Positions 25,755 through 37,086 of a stretch of 64,000 nt of DNA are shown in pieces; position 1 is the first letter of the stretch, and each line of letters starts with the position of its first letter. Source of the stretch: Arthrobacter sp. FW306-07-I (GTDB lineage Bacteria > Actinomycetota > Actinomycetes > Actinomycetales > Micrococcaceae); assembly GCF_021800405.1 (NCBI RefSeq), contig NZ_CP084550.1:1240001-1304000 (forward strand), given 5' to 3'. Under the pieces are notes generated by a model, which ran no database searches, had not been told where the DNA came from, and worked only from the letters and a program-made list of their open reading frames with translations. A program made the position numbers and the translations under genes.

Positions 25755-26079
25755 AAGGTGCTGGTGCAGCCGCGCTGCTAGCGTTGACTGCACCAGCCAG
25801 TAGGACGAATATCTTCAGAACTTACGGTTCATCTCTCATTCGCGGCTCCTGTTTTCCCGGCTTACGACAATCCGGGTCCATTGCCGGCACTACCAAGCGC
25901 GGCGGCCAGCAGAAATCGCAGTACCCCCTCGGCAGGGCGGCAGGTGTTGGTTTCTACCAATTTTACGGCCGTGCCCCCTAAAAAGCGCCGCCCCTTGTCG
26001 CATTTGCCGGATGATCAGTGCTGCCGGCGAGCCTGTCGTTCGCCGGCACGGCACGCCCTCCGTGACACCATGGAACACG
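25755..26079 (+). promoter_or_regulatory. 325-bp leader of the DUF6350 gene with possible promoter
   Basis: No gene is visible. TTGACT (25784-25789) is followed after 17 bases by GAATAT (25807-25812), a fair promoter match that would give a leader of about 260 bases. The -35 hexamer overlaps one arm of an inverted repeat, GCTGGTGCAG / CTGCACCAGC, a possible regulator site. Confidence 0.35.
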
Positions 26080-27396
26080 ATGAAACTGCGCGCTGATCAG
26101 ACCGGAAACCGTGGCCTTCCCATGCCGTTGTGGCTGCAAGGTGCCCTTGAAACGGCGCAGGCGGCGATAATCTCCGCGCTGGTGGTGGTGGCGCCCATCG
26201 TTGCCGTGTGGGCCACCGCCGGCTTCCAGAACGGACAGTTCGAGGTCTTGGCCAGGCTTGCCGGCCAGTCCTGGCTCCTGGTCCATGGCGTGCCGTTGGG
26301 GCTTGCCGGCGCCGGTCCCGAGGCAGCCACCCACGGCGGGTCCGGCACGCTGAGCCTGATTCCCCTGGGCCTGACCCTTATCCCGTTCCTGCTGGCCTGG
26401 CGCGCCGGCCGCAGGCTGGCCCGCGCCTCCTACACGGACCAGCTGTGGCAGGCGCTGCTGGGGTCATGGTTGGTCTATGCCGCCTTCGGCGCGGCCACCG
26501 GGTTTGTTTGCCGCACTGCCGACGTCATCATCAATCTTTGGTACGCCCTGCTGATTCCCCTGATTCCGTACGCAGTGGGCATGGTGATCGGAGCGCGGCG
26601 GGAAGCGGGTTCGTGGAGCCGGCTCATCGGCGTCGATGCCGTGGACTGGATTTCGCGCACCAGCCAGCATTCCCGCTGGGCCGGCTCGTACTTCGCATCT
26701 GTGGCGAAAGCCGGATTCGTGGCTGTGATGTCCGCCCTCACCCTGGCGGCCGCGCTCCTGGCAATCGACCTGTTCATCCACTGGAACCTCGTGGTCTCCG
26801 TCTACGAAGCGCTCGACGCCGGCCCGGTGGGAGGCGCGGCCCTCACCGTCGCACAGCTTGGCTTCCTGCCCAACCTCGTCGTCTTTGCCCTCGCCTGGAC
26901 GTCCGGCGCCGGTTTCGCCATGGGAGCCGGCTCCCAGGTGGGTCCGCTGGCCACCGCCGTCGGACCGCTCCCTTCCATCCCCGTCCTGGCCGCCATCCCC
27001 TCAGGACCCCTGGACTACGCTTTGGTGGCCCTGGTGGTTCCGGTGCTGGCAGGAGTCATGGCCGGATGGTGGTTCCTGCGGGAGGGCGAAAACCACTTCG
27101 ACGAATGGCTCGCCATCAAGATCCACGCCCGCTGGTTCACAGCCAGCGCTTCCACCCTGGTGCTCGCAGTCCTGGCCGGGCTGGGCGCCGGAGTGCTGAC
27201 CGCGGGCTTGGCGTGGATCGCCAGGGGCTCAGCCGGCCTCGGCCGGCTGACCGCCATCGGGCCCGACCCGCTGTGGACGGGACTTTGGGTGGCCGCCGAG
27301 GTGGGCATCGGCGTCGTTATTGGCTATGCGGCCGGACCGTGGCTGGAGCGGGAGAAGGGCAGCACCGCGGAACGGGACGCGGAGTTGGTCCACTAG
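26080..27396 (+). CDS. DUF6350 (PerM-like) polytopic membrane protein
   Basis: A 438-residue protein with about ten to twelve helices. It matches the actinobacterial DUF6350 family in layout: an early helix with AIISALVVVAPIVAVWA, the SLIPLGLTLIPFLLAWRAGRRLARASY segment, and GFLPNLVVFALAWTSGAGFAMGAGS in the middle. In mycobacteria a related protein, PerM, supports cell division and persistence. Its gene commonly lies next to purN, as here (480 bp away, with one small gene between). The ATG at 26080 was preferred; another in-frame ATG lies upstream at 26071 or earlier and would add few residues. Confidence 0.82.
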   Translation: MKLRADQTGNRGLPMPLWLQGALETAQAAIISALVVVAPIVAVWATAGFQNGQFEVLARLAGQSWLLVHGVPLGLAGAGPEAATHGGSGTLSLIPLGLTLIPFLLAWRAGRRLARASYTDQLWQALLGSWLVYAAFGAATGFVCRTADVIINLWYALLIPLIPYAVGMVIGARREAGSWSRLIGVDAVDWISRTSQHSRWAGSYFASVAKAGFVAVMSALTLAAALLAIDLFIHWNLVVSVYEALDAGPVGGAALTVAQLGFLPNLVVFALAWTSGAGFAMGAGSQVGPLATAVGPLPSIPVLAAIPSGPLDYALVALVVPVLAGVMAGWWFLREGENHFDEWLAIKIHARWFTASASTLVLAVLAGLGAGVLTAGLAWIARGSAGLGRLTAIGPDPLWTGLWVAAEVGIGVVIGYAAGPWLEREKGSTAERDAELVH

Positions 27397-27409
27397 GACC
27401 CTGGCCCCG

Positions 27410-27838
27410 CTAGCGCATCTTTGTCGGCAGGACGTCCTGGAACTGGACCATGCAGGCATGGGTAGCCCGGTCCGTCAGCGCCCGGCCAAGGCAGGCCTGG
27501 CATTCGCGCACCTGGTCGTACAGGACCAAGGTGGTGACAATCAGCAGCACCATGACAGCTGCAACCACCAGGCCGGAAATGGTCCCAAAGAGGACCAACT
27601 TGGATTCCCTCAACCGGATGGCCCGCACCAGCAGGACAACGCCCAGGACCAGGCCAACGGCGGTGAGCACTGTTGTCAGCCATAGGTAGCCGACATCCAA
27701 CTGGTATACGAAGAAGGCGCCCAGGACCGAGACGACAAACATCCGGAACAGGGTGCGGGTCTTGGCGAGGGAGGCCTTGGCTGCCTCGCTGAGCGGGGGT
27801 TTGACCTGCTGCCCGCCCCGGCCCGGTTCGCTGTTCAT
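27410..27838 (-). CDS. Three-helix membrane protein, hypothetical
   Basis: A 142-residue protein with a charged cytoplasmic N-terminus, three membrane helices (about residues 30-50, 55-75, 85-108) and a Cys-containing exposed C-terminus (RECQACLGRALTDRATHACMVQF). The three cysteines suggest a disulfide or metal site outside the membrane. The longer frame extending back across purN is rejected: purN occupies that DNA. It lies convergent with the DUF6350 gene (13 bp) and divergent from purN (39 bp). Function unknown. Confidence 0.68.
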   Translation of the reverse strand: MNSEPGRGGQQVKPPLSEAAKASLAKTRTLFRMFVVSVLGAFFVYQLDVGYLWLTTVLTAVGLVLGVVLLVRAIRLRESKLVLFGTISGLVVAAVMVLLIVTTLVLYDQVRECQACLGRALTDRATHACMVQFQDVLPTKMR

Positions 27839-27877
27839 GTTTTCCAGCGTACGCGAGCGTGCACCTAAGCTGGACCA

Positions 27878-28468
27878 ATGCGTATCGTCGTCCTCGTTTC
27901 CGGAACCGGGTCCAACCTCCAGGCCGTCATTGACGCCGTCAAGGCGGGGGAGCTCGATGTGGAAATCACAGCGGTGGGCGCTGACCGTGAGGGGACGTTC
28001 GGCGTCGAACGCTCTGCTGCCGCCGGCATCCCCACCTTTGTGGTGGACTTCAAGGCCTACCCGGAACGCGCCGACTGGAACGCGGCGCTCACCGACGCCG
28101 TGGCCGCGTACAAGCCGGACGTCGTGGTCTCCTCCGGGTTCATGCGGATCGTCAGCCCAAGCTTCATCGACGCCTTCAACGGCAGGTACCTCAACACCCA
28201 CCCCGCACTGCTCCCGGCATTTCCCGGGGCCCACGGCGTGCGCGACGCGATGGCGTACGGGGTGAAAGTCACCGGCTGCACCGTGCACTGGGCCGACGCC
28301 GGCGTGGACACGGGCCCTATCATCGCCCAGGAAGCGGTGGCTATCGAGGACTCCGACACCGAGGAGACCCTGCACGAGCGCATCAAGGTGGTGGAGCGCC
28401 GGCTCCTGGTCTCCACCCTGGCCGCGCTCGCCGCAGACCCCGCCTACTCCGCGTCCTCTCCCAACTAG
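27878..28468 (+). CDS. purN: Phosphoribosylglycinamide formyltransferase
   Basis: A 196-residue enzyme transferring a formyl group from 10-formyl-THF to GAR in purine synthesis. The phosphate loop SGTGSNLQ (8-15), the catalytic Asn/His in NTHPALLPAFPG and the catalytic Asp in GVDTGPIIAQ are all present in the expected order. Usual length. There is no ribosome site; TAAGCT ends six bases before the ATG, so a leaderless mRNA is likely. The first inverted-repeat copy begins over its last codons. Confidence 0.96.
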   Translation: MRIVVLVSGTGSNLQAVIDAVKAGELDVEITAVGADREGTFGVERSAAAGIPTFVVDFKAYPERADWNAALTDAVAAYKPDVVVSSGFMRIVSPSFIDAFNGRYLNTHPALLPAFPGAHGVRDAMAYGVKVTGCTVHWADAGVDTGPIIAQEAVAIEDSDTEETLHERIKVVERRLLVSTLAALAADPAYSASSPN

Positions 28469-28524
28469 CTCGCAGTTGTTGTCGTTTTGAGCACTCAAAA
28501 CGACAACAACTGCCAGCCACTTGG
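28461..28524. repeat. TTGTCGTTTT inverted repeat, copy 1
   Basis: GCAGTTGTTGTCGTTTTGAG (28472-28491) is exactly complementary to 28494-28513 with only a CA loop. Outside this, CCAACTAGCT and AGCCACTTGG pair imperfectly, making a 64-bp palindrome. It overlaps the purN stop and could serve as its terminator. Confidence 0.9.
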
Positions 28525-28588
28525 TCTTCGGTGTTGCTGCCTGTGGATAACCGCGGCGGCACGCGAAAGGGTTTGCGATTATGGTCGC

Positions 28589-29333
28589 GTGAAGACGCCT
28601 CGTCCCCTTCCCGCCGAGATTGCCCGGACACCCTTTACGTTTCAGGAAGCGGTCGGCGCCGGAGTAACCCTTAGGCGCCTCCGTCACGCAGCGCTGGACT
28701 CACCCAGCCGCGGAATCAGGGTGCCGCATTGCGGCTCCTCGCCCGGGCCAATGGAAACACTCGGGCCTGAGGCTTTGAGGCCGTTTACGACGATTACTGC
28801 GTTCTCGGCTGCTTCCCATGCCACAGCCTTCAGCTTCTGGGATTTTCCGGGTTTTCTACCCGGTCAAAGGGACCCGCTCGTCCACATTTCCCGTCCGGAC
28901 ACGATGGCTATTCCCCGGCGCAGGGGGGGGGCGTGGGGCACATGGGACAGTTCTTCGACGACGAGATCGTGTGCGTAGCGGGGGTGAGCAGGCGCGGGTT
29001 GGCGCCGACTCTGCACCTGAGACGCGCTTAAGGCTGGCGTTGGAATTCGCAGGCCTTCCCGAACCGCAACTGAACGTGCTCACAGAGCTGGGCGGCGGCG
29101 TCGTGCGCCAGCCTGACCTGGGCTACCCGCGTCACCGCGTTGCTGTGGAGTATGACGGCGAAGTGCATTCTTCCCCGGAACAGGTCGTCCGTGACATCGC
29201 CCGTGAGGAGGACTTCCTGCGGGCGGGCTGGCTCCTAGTCAGGATCTCCAAACGGCATATGGGAGACGCGGGCAGGGCGGCCGTCTCGAAAGTACGCCGC
29301 GCGCTTCTCAGCAGAGGCTGGTCGCCCGACTAG
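28589..29333 (+). pseudogene. Decayed DUF559 (very-short-patch-repair-like endonuclease) protein
   Basis: Fragments of one protein appear in different frames. The GTG at 28589 starts a part (MKTPRPLPAEIARTPF, later SAASHATAFSFW and HISRPDTMAIPRR). A run of nine to ten Gs near 28925 shifts the frame; a short piece HMGQFFDDEIV follows in another frame. From about 28985 a third frame carries EQARVGADSAPETRLRLAL and the DUF559 core (VAVEYDGEVH, LRAGWLLVRIS) to 29333. About 60-90 central residues expected in relatives are missing. So it has both a homopolymer frameshift and an internal deletion. A sequencing error could explain the shift but not the deletion. Confidence 0.82.
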
Positions 29334-29348
29334 CTCCAGGACAGTTGA

Positions 29349-29412
29349 CCAAGTAGCTCGCATTTGTTGTCGTTTTCGGGGTCCTAAACGACAACAAGTG
29401 CGAGTCAGTTGG
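29349..29412. repeat. TTGTCGTTTT inverted repeat, copy 2
   Basis: GCATTTGTTGTCGTTT pairs with AAACGACAACAAGTGC with one mismatch, flanked by CCAAGTAGCTC and GAGTCAGTTGG that extend the palindrome to 64 bp. It lies between the DUF559 pseudogene and the convergent MFS gene. Confidence 0.85.
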
Positions 29413-29424
29413 GAAGGGAAGCCG

Positions 29425-30777
29425 CTACTGCAGGCGGCGCTGGCGGGTTTCGGGGGAGAAGAACGCCATCCACAGCACTGCTGCCAGGACCAGGGCCCCT
29501 GCCAGCGCAAAGGACGTGGCCAACCCGAGTTCGGGCCAAAAGTAGTTGGCGAAAATCAGCGGCCCAAAGCCTGCGCCCAGCCGGGAGAACGTGGAGGCCC
29601 AGCCGAAGCCGGTGCCCCGCAGTTCGGTGGGGTAGAGCTCAGAGACGTACGCGTACAGGACCGGGATGGCCACCTGCACCACGAACCCGAACACCAGCAG
29701 CCAGAACACCGCGGCGGTGGGGATGTCCACCACGAACGCCACGATCACCAGGGTCAGCGCCGACAGGGGACCCGTGATGGCAAGAATCCATTTGCGGCCC
29801 ACCCGCTCCACCAGGAGGGCGGCCACCACCACGCCCAGGAATCCGACGGCGGCGATGGAGGCAGTGGTGACGAAGGCCTTGTACTCGGCGAAGCCGGCGC
29901 CGATCAGAATCCGGGGCATCCACGTCAGGGACAGGTAGTAGACCAGCAGGATGCTGAAGAACAGGGCCCAGGCGGCCGTGGTGATCTTCCAGTTGAACTG
30001 CCACACGGAGCGCAGTTGGGTCCAGGCGCTGCCGGCGGAGAGCCGTGGCACGTCTTTGGCATCGGGGAGGCTGTACGCCCGGGGTTCGGCGCCGGTGGCT
30101 TCCACCAGCCCGTCGATGATCCGGGCCGCTTCCTCCCGGCGGCCTTTCCGGATGAGGAACAGCGGGGACTCCGGCACACTCCTCCGGACCCAGAACACCA
30201 GGAGTGCAGGCAGGACCATCACCAGCATGGTCAGGCGCCAGTCGCCGGAGAGGGCCACCAGCCCTGCCGAGACGAAGCCGGCCAGGGCAGCACCTACCGG
30301 CCACCAGCCATCCATTGCGGTCAGCACCTTCCCGCGCTGCTTCCGCGGGGTGAACTCACCCACCAGGGCGTAATCCACTGGAATGCAACCGCCCAGGCCA
30401 AAGCCTGCCATGAACCGGAAGACGCAGAACCAGATGAAGTCGGGGGCGAACGCGCCCAGCACCGTAAACACCGAGAACAGCAGCAGCGTGGCCGTGAAGG
30501 CCTTCTTCCGCCCCACCGTGTCCGCGATGGTTCCCCAGATGAACGCGCCCAGGGCCATGCCGATCAGGTTGGACGTGCCCACCCATGCGGCCTCGCCGGC
30601 GGAGAGGGACCAGTGCTTCGAAAGCAACGGAATCAGGATGCCGTTCAGGGTCACATCCCAGGCATCGAACATGAAGCCGAGGCCGCCCACAAGGAAGATT
30701 CTGCCCTGGACTTTCCATCGCCAGGGCAGTTCCTGGACCACCTGTTCGCCGCTGGGCACAGTGGTGTAAGTATTCAT
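29425..30777 (-). CDS. MFS transporter, sugar/organic-acid porter type
   Basis: A 450-residue permease with twelve helices. The helix 1 region GLGFMFDAWDVTLNGIL, the loop 2-3 signature GTIADTVGRKKAF, the RFMAGFGLGGCIPVDYALVGEF segment, PESPLFLIRKGR at the end of the first half, and ELYPTELRGTGFGWA in the second half match the SV2-like/aromatic-acid:H+ symporter section of the MFS. Substrate unknown; an organic acid or sugar is most likely. It is divergent from purH and probably unrelated to purine synthesis. Confidence 0.86.
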   Translation of the reverse strand: MNTYTTVPSGEQVVQELPWRWKVQGRIFLVGGLGFMFDAWDVTLNGILIPLLSKHWSLSAGEAAWVGTSNLIGMALGAFIWGTIADTVGRKKAFTATLLLFSVFTVLGAFAPDFIWFCVFRFMAGFGLGGCIPVDYALVGEFTPRKQRGKVLTAMDGWWPVGAALAGFVSAGLVALSGDWRLTMLVMVLPALLVFWVRRSVPESPLFLIRKGRREEAARIIDGLVEATGAEPRAYSLPDAKDVPRLSAGSAWTQLRSVWQFNWKITTAAWALFFSILLVYYLSLTWMPRILIGAGFAEYKAFVTTASIAAVGFLGVVVAALLVERVGRKWILAITGPLSALTLVIVAFVVDIPTAAVFWLLVFGFVVQVAIPVLYAYVSELYPTELRGTGFGWASTFSRLGAGFGPLIFANYFWPELGLATSFALAGALVLAAVLWMAFFSPETRQRRLQ

Positions 30778-30920
30778 CGCCGCCTCCTGCTGAAAACTTT
30801 AGCCCGGCCCCAGCGCGTTCACACTCCGGCTGACACGCGGGGCAAGCGCGCCCATCGCGATAAACTGGCCCTATCCCCACCAACCGCGGCCTTGTTCCGC
30901 GAGATAAGACGGAGACATTT

Positions 30921-32606
30921 GTGAGCTTCACGCAGCATGAACGCGTATCCATTGACCGTGTACCCATCCGCCGGGCCCTGATCTCGGTCTACGACAAAAC
31001 CGGTCTGGAGGAGCTCGCCAAGGGCCTGCACGCTGCCGGTGTAAAGCTCGTCTCCACCGGCTCCACGGCCAAGAAGATCGCCGCCGCGGGCATCCCCGTG
31101 CAGGAGGTGGAGGAGGTCACCGGTTCACCCGAAATGCTGGACGGCCGCGTCAAGACGCTGCACCCGCGCGTCCACGGCGGTATCCTGGCAGACCGCCGCG
31201 TCCCGGCCCACATGGAAACCCTCGCCAGCATGGACATCGAGGCCTTCGACCTGGTGGTGGTGAACCTCTACCCGTTCGTCGAGACGGTCAAGTCCGGCGC
31301 CGCCCAGGACGACGTGGTGGAGCAGATCGACATCGGAGGCCCCGCCATGGTGCGCTCGGCAGCCAAGAACCATGCCGCCGTCGCCATTGTGGTCGACCCC
31401 TCCTTCTACGGCCAGGTCGTGGAGGCCGCCGCCGCCGGCGGCTTCGACCTGAAGACCCGCCGCCGCCTCGCCGCCAAGGCATTCGCGCACACCGCCGCAT
31501 ACGACAACGCGGTGGCCACCTGGACCGCCAGCCAGTTCCTGGACGAGGACGGCGACGGCGTCATCGACTGGCCCGCCTACGCCGGGCTGTCGCTGGAACG
31601 CTCAGAGGTGCTGCGCTACGGCGAGAACCCGCACCAGCAGGCCGCACTGTACGTGGACAAGGCTGCGCCGATGGGCATCGCCCAGGCGGACCAGCTGCAC
31701 GGCAAGGCCATGAGCTACAACAACTTCGTTGACGCCGACGCCGCCCTGCGCGCCGCCTACGACTTTGCCGAGCCCGCCGTCGCCATCATCAAGCACGCCA
31801 ACCCCTGCGGCGTGGCCGTCGGTTCCGCCGATGCTGCGGACCCCATCGCCGACGCGCACGCCAAGGCCCACGCCTGCGATCCCGTCTCCGCATTCGGTGG
31901 CGTCATCGCAGCCAACCGCACCGTGACCGCGGGCATGGCCAACACCGTCAAGGACATCTTCACCGAGGTGGTCATCGCCCCCGGCTTCGAGCCCGAGGCC
32001 GTGGAGATCCTCTCCAAGAAGAAGAACATCCGCCTGCTCGCCCTGCCCGAGGGCTACGGCCGCTACCCCACGGAGTTCCGCCAGGTCTCCGGCGGCATGC
32101 TGGTCCAGGTCACCGACAAGGTGGACGCCGACGGCGACAACCCCGCCAACTGGACCCTCGCCGCGGGTGAAGCCGCGGACGAGAAGACGCTCGCGGACCT
32201 CGCCTTCGCCTGGACCGCCTGCCGGGCCGCGAAGTCCAACGCCATCCTCCTTGCCGAGGACGGGGCCGCGGTGGGCATCGGTATGGGCCAGGTCAACCGC
32301 CTGGACTCCTGCCGCCTGGCCGTGGAGCGGGCCAACACCCTGGGCGTCACCGTGGAGTCCGACGTCGAAGGTGCGGGCGGTGCCTCCAACGCAAGCGGTA
32401 GCGGCGCACCGGAGCGGGCACGCGGTGCCGTGGCGGCCTCCGACGCGTTCTTCCCGTTCGCTGACGGCCTGCAGATCCTGATCGACGCCGGCGTCCGGGC
32501 CGTGGTCCAGCCCGGCGGATCAGTCCGCGACGAAGAGGTGATCGCGGCAGCGAACGCGGCCGGCATCACCATGTACTTCACCGGGGCGCGCCACTTCTTC
32601 CACTAA
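30921..32606 (+). CDS. purH: Bifunctional AICAR formyltransferase/IMP cyclohydrolase
   Basis: A 561-residue enzyme for the last two steps of IMP synthesis. The N-terminal third is the MGS-like cyclohydrolase ([50 protein letters not shown]). The C-terminal part is the formyltransferase with the KHANPCG catalytic motif, AFGGVIA and [11 protein letters not shown] short non-conserved insert (about residues 480-505, Gly/Ser/Ala-rich) is seen near the C-terminal domain. The GTG start has GGAG upstream. Single gene with its own promoter; followed by two repeat elements and a terminator. Confidence 0.97.
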   Translation: MSFTQHERVSIDRVPIRRALISVYDKTGLEELAKGLHAAGVKLVSTGSTAKKIAAAGIPVQEVEEVTGSPEMLDGRVKTLHPRVHGGILADRRVPAHMETLASMDIEAFDLVVVNLYPFVETVKSGAAQDDVVEQIDIGGPAMVRSAAKNHAAVAIVVDPSFYGQVVEAAAAGGFDLKTRRRLAAKAFAHTAAYDNAVATWTASQFLDEDGDGVIDWPAYAGLSLERSEVLRYGENPHQQAALYVDKAAPMGIAQADQLHGKAMSYNNFVDADAALRAAYDFAEPAVAIIKHANPCGVAVGSADAADPIADAHAKAHACDPVSAFGGVIAANRTVTAGMANTVKDIFTEVVIAPGFEPEAVEILSKKKNIRLLALPEGYGRYPTEFRQVSGGMLVQVTDKVDADGDNPANWTLAAGEAADEKTLADLAFAWTACRAAKSNAILLAEDGAAVGIGMGQVNRLDSCRLAVERANTLGVTVESDVEGAGGASNASGSGAPERARGAVAASDAFFPFADGLQILIDAGVRAVVQPGGSVRDEEVIAAANAAGITMYFTGARHFFH

Positions 32607-32618
32607 TCCCCACCGCCG

Positions 32619-32668
32619 CCCTAGCCTCGCTGGCGCTCGGCCAGGGAACCCGGGCGGCGTGGGCCCAC
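32619..32668 (+). repeat. GC-rich 50-bp intergenic repeat, copy A
   Basis: CTCGGCCAGGGAACCCGG and its surroundings (CCCTAGCCTCGC on the left, GCGTGGGCCCAC on the right) recur on the opposite strand at 61527-61574 with only a few changes. It lies directly after purH. Confidence 0.8.
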
Positions 32669-32690
32669 CCACCCACCCATCGGTTGCTGA

Positions 32691-32726
32691 GTAGTTGTCG
32701 TTTTCCGTCGTGAAAACGACAACTAC
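32691..32726. repeat. TTGTCGTTTT inverted repeat, copy 3
   Basis: GTAGTTGTCGTTTTC (32691-32705) is exactly complementary to 32712-32726 with a six-base loop. The outer flanks of the other copies are not conserved here. Confidence 0.85.
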
Positions 32727-32750
32727 GGAGCAGTGGATGGTGGTTAAACA

Positions 32751-32795
32751 GACGACGGCGCCCGCCCCCTTCAGAAGGGGACGGGCGCCGTCGTC
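32751..32795. terminator. Bidirectional terminator between purH and the small minus-strand gene
   Basis: GACGACGGCGCCCG pairs with CGGGCGCCGTCGTC, and the inner CCCCTT/AAGGGG extends the stem to nearly 20 bp around a CAG loop. It is positioned to stop both converging transcripts. Confidence 0.8.
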
Positions 32796-32809
32796 TTGGT
32801 TGTTGCTGC

Positions 32810-32983
32810 TTAGTCCTGGTCAGCCGGGCGTGGGGCGGGCTTGGGAAGGCGGATCTCCCGGGGCTTGGCTTCCGCCATCCGCTCCTTGGTCCAGTACTCG
32901 AGGACTTCCTCAGGCGACTGGGTCAGGTCGACGTGGCTGACGGGATCCTTGTCCGCGTCCGGCGTCCTAGGATTTTGCTGCAC
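32810..32983 (-). CDS. Small acidic/basic protein overlapping the protease gene
   Basis: A 57-residue frame starting at a GTG inside the last codons of the protease gene (17-bp overlap) and ending just before the terminator. It contains a patterned segment, DPVSHVDLTQSPEEVLEYWTK, and then REIRLPKPAPRPADQD. The residue pattern, position before a terminator and codon use look genuine. An internal ATG at 32872 would give only about 21 residues. No known family. It may be translated by termination-reinitiation from the protease mRNA. Confidence 0.6.
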   Translation of the reverse strand: MQQNPRTPDADKDPVSHVDLTQSPEEVLEYWTKERMAEAKPREIRLPKPAPRPADQD

Positions 32984-33935
32984 GTTTGAAGGTGTCCTGG
33001 ATAACCGAGCCCCAGTAGGGGCCGTACATCACGGGGGAGCCGTTGTAGCCGTAGCTGTTGATGGAGTTCTGGACGCCATCGGAGTCGACGCCGATGAACC
33101 ACGGGCCGCCCGAAGAACCGCCGGTCATGTCGCAGGGGATCCCCTGGGTGGCGAACTGCGGGTTGTTGGGGTCAGCCGTGGCCTTGCCGGTGCAGCTCCA
33201 CAGCGTTTCGCCGTTGAAGGGTGCGGCGGCGGGGTAGCCGTAGGACGTGTAGGTGAGGCCGCGGGCCTGGTTGAAGGCGGTGCCCGAGCCGCCGACGACG
33301 TCGGTCAGCAGGTCGCCGTTGCTGTCCGGGGCTACGACGGCGAAGCCCGTGTCATAGGTCATGTCGCCGTTGTTGACCCACTGGGTGGGGGCGTACAGGG
33401 CCTTGGCGGCCCACTTGCCATACGGCGCGTTGCCGTTCTCGTATTCGGGGACGAAGATGAAGTTGGTGGCGTAAGCCCCAGGGCCTTCGTTGACGCAGTG
33501 CCCGGCGGTGGCCACTGTACTTCTGTTCGCTGACGTAACGGCGTTGCCGGAGCACACGTAGTTGGCGCCCCCCAGGGTGAAGAACACCTTGCCGATGTGC
33601 GAGACGGGGTCCTCGCTCTTGGCGATCGTGGGCTTGCCCTTGGTTCCCTTGGTGGTGGCGGGCTTGCCCTTTTCCACGAGGAGCGCGCTGGAGCGGTTGC
33701 CTCGTTCAAGTGCCTTGCCGGCCAGCGTGTCGCCGGTGACGGCACTCCGCATGCGCTCGGGAGTCCAGTAGTCTGCAGAGCCCCCAGCGTCGACAGTGAC
33801 GCTGGCGACGGACGGGTTTGCCTTCCCGTCGGAGGGGGCCGGTGCGGCCGTGGCCCCGCCGGCGGAAGCGAGAGCCAGTACGGCGGCCGCCGAGAGAGTG
33901 AGGAGGCCGGAGGCCAGAGACCGGGTGCGTGTCAT
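32967..33935 (-). CDS. Secreted trypsin-like serine protease
   Basis: A 322-residue exported protein with a Sec signal peptide (residues 1-30, ending ATAAP) and a propeptide-like region (30-105). The chymotrypsin-fold domain has the catalytic triad: His in ATAGHCVN, Asp in MTYDTGFAVV, Ser in GGSSGGPW. Cys pairs at YVCSG/AGHC and LWSC/IPC suggest two disulfides. It resembles actinobacterial extracellular V8/trypsin-like peptidases. The small gene at 32810 is probably co-transcribed. Confidence 0.9.
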   Translation of the reverse strand: MTRTRSLASGLLTLSAAAVLALASAGGATAAPAPSDGKANPSVASVTVDAGGSADYWTPERMRSAVTGDTLAGKALERGNRSSALLVEKGKPATTKGTKGKPTIAKSEDPVSHIGKVFFTLGGANYVCSGNAVTSANRSTVATAGHCVNEGPGAYATNFIFVPEYENGNAPYGKWAAKALYAPTQWVNNGDMTYDTGFAVVAPDSNGDLLTDVVGGSGTAFNQARGLTYTSYGYPAAAPFNGETLWSCTGKATADPNNPQFATQGIPCDMTGGSSGGPWFIGVDSDGVQNSINSYGYNGSPVMYGPYWGSVIQDTFKRAAKS

Positions 33936-36484
<2,549 letters not shown>

Positions 36485-36518
36485 CGGCGGGCTGCTGCAG
36501 CAGCTGTGGTGAGAAAGA

Positions 36519-36557
36519 AGCGGGGCTCCGGATAATCTTCCGGAGCCCCGCTTTTTT
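36519..36557. terminator. Terminator of icd
   Basis: AGCGGGGCTCCGGA pairs with TCCGGAGCCCCGCT around a six-base loop, followed by TTTTTG. It also faces the end of the minus-strand lipoprotein gene. Confidence 0.92.
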
Positions 36558-36582
36558 GTATATCGGTACGTTGAGCGCAGGC

Positions 36583-37086
36583 TCAGTTCTTGCCTTTGCC
36601 TTTGTCGTTGTTGTTTTTGCCGGAGGCCGGGCCGTTGCTGCCCGAACTGCCTTGGGCTGGTGCCGGCGCAGGAGCCGGCTGGACTGGGGCGGGCGCGGCG
36701 CTTTGCGCTGCCTGTTCAGCAGCGATGCGAGCATCTTCGGATGCCTTCGCAGCCGCCGCTTTCTGGGCCGCGAGGATGTCGTTGAGGTCTGCGCGGACAG
36801 CGGTAGCCACCGTGGTGATGCTGCGGCGCCGCTCCTCGGAAACCTGGCCCTTTGCCTGGGCCGCCGAGAGGTCCGCCTCAAGACCGGCGAGTGCCTGCAG
36901 CGCCGATTCCGGATCGTTTTGCGACGACGCCTGGGTCACTTCCAGGACCCGAGCCTGGAGTTGGGTGGCGGCTTCGCGCTGCAGACCGTTCCCGGGAGCC
37001 GCGCACGCGCTAAGGAAGCCCGCCGCGATCAGTGCCGCTGAGCACGCCAGCAACAGCCGGTTCGGAGGTGCCTGCAGCAGGGTCAC
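36583..37086 (-). CDS. Lipoprotein coupled to the Ser/Thr kinase
   Basis: A 167-residue exported protein. A hydrophobic segment ends in the lipobox FLSAC. A helical region (35-115) follows with repeated Gln/Ala/Glu patterns, then a Pro/Ala/Gln-rich low-complexity segment and a basic Asn/Lys/Gly tail. The GTG start overlaps the kinase stop as GTGA, so it is translated together with the kinase. A role in sensing or signalling at the outer face of the membrane is possible but unproven. Confidence 0.72.
   Translation of the reverse strand: MTLLQAPPNRLLLACSAALIAAGFLSACAAPGNGLQREAATQLQARVLEVTQASSQNDPESALQALAGLEADLSAAQAKGQVSEERRRSITTVATAVRADLNDILAAQKAAAAKASEDARIAAEQAAQSAAPAPVQPAPAPAPAQGSSGSNGPASGKNNNDKGKGKN

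Noticed and set aside
27839..28687. Extension of the three-helix protein across purN on the minus strand
   Set aside because: The added part is the antisense of purN, which is certain.
29398..30924. 508-residue plus-strand frame opposite the MFS gene
   Set aside because: Composition is His/Gly/Gln-rich and shows no domain; the opposite MFS protein has all family motifs.
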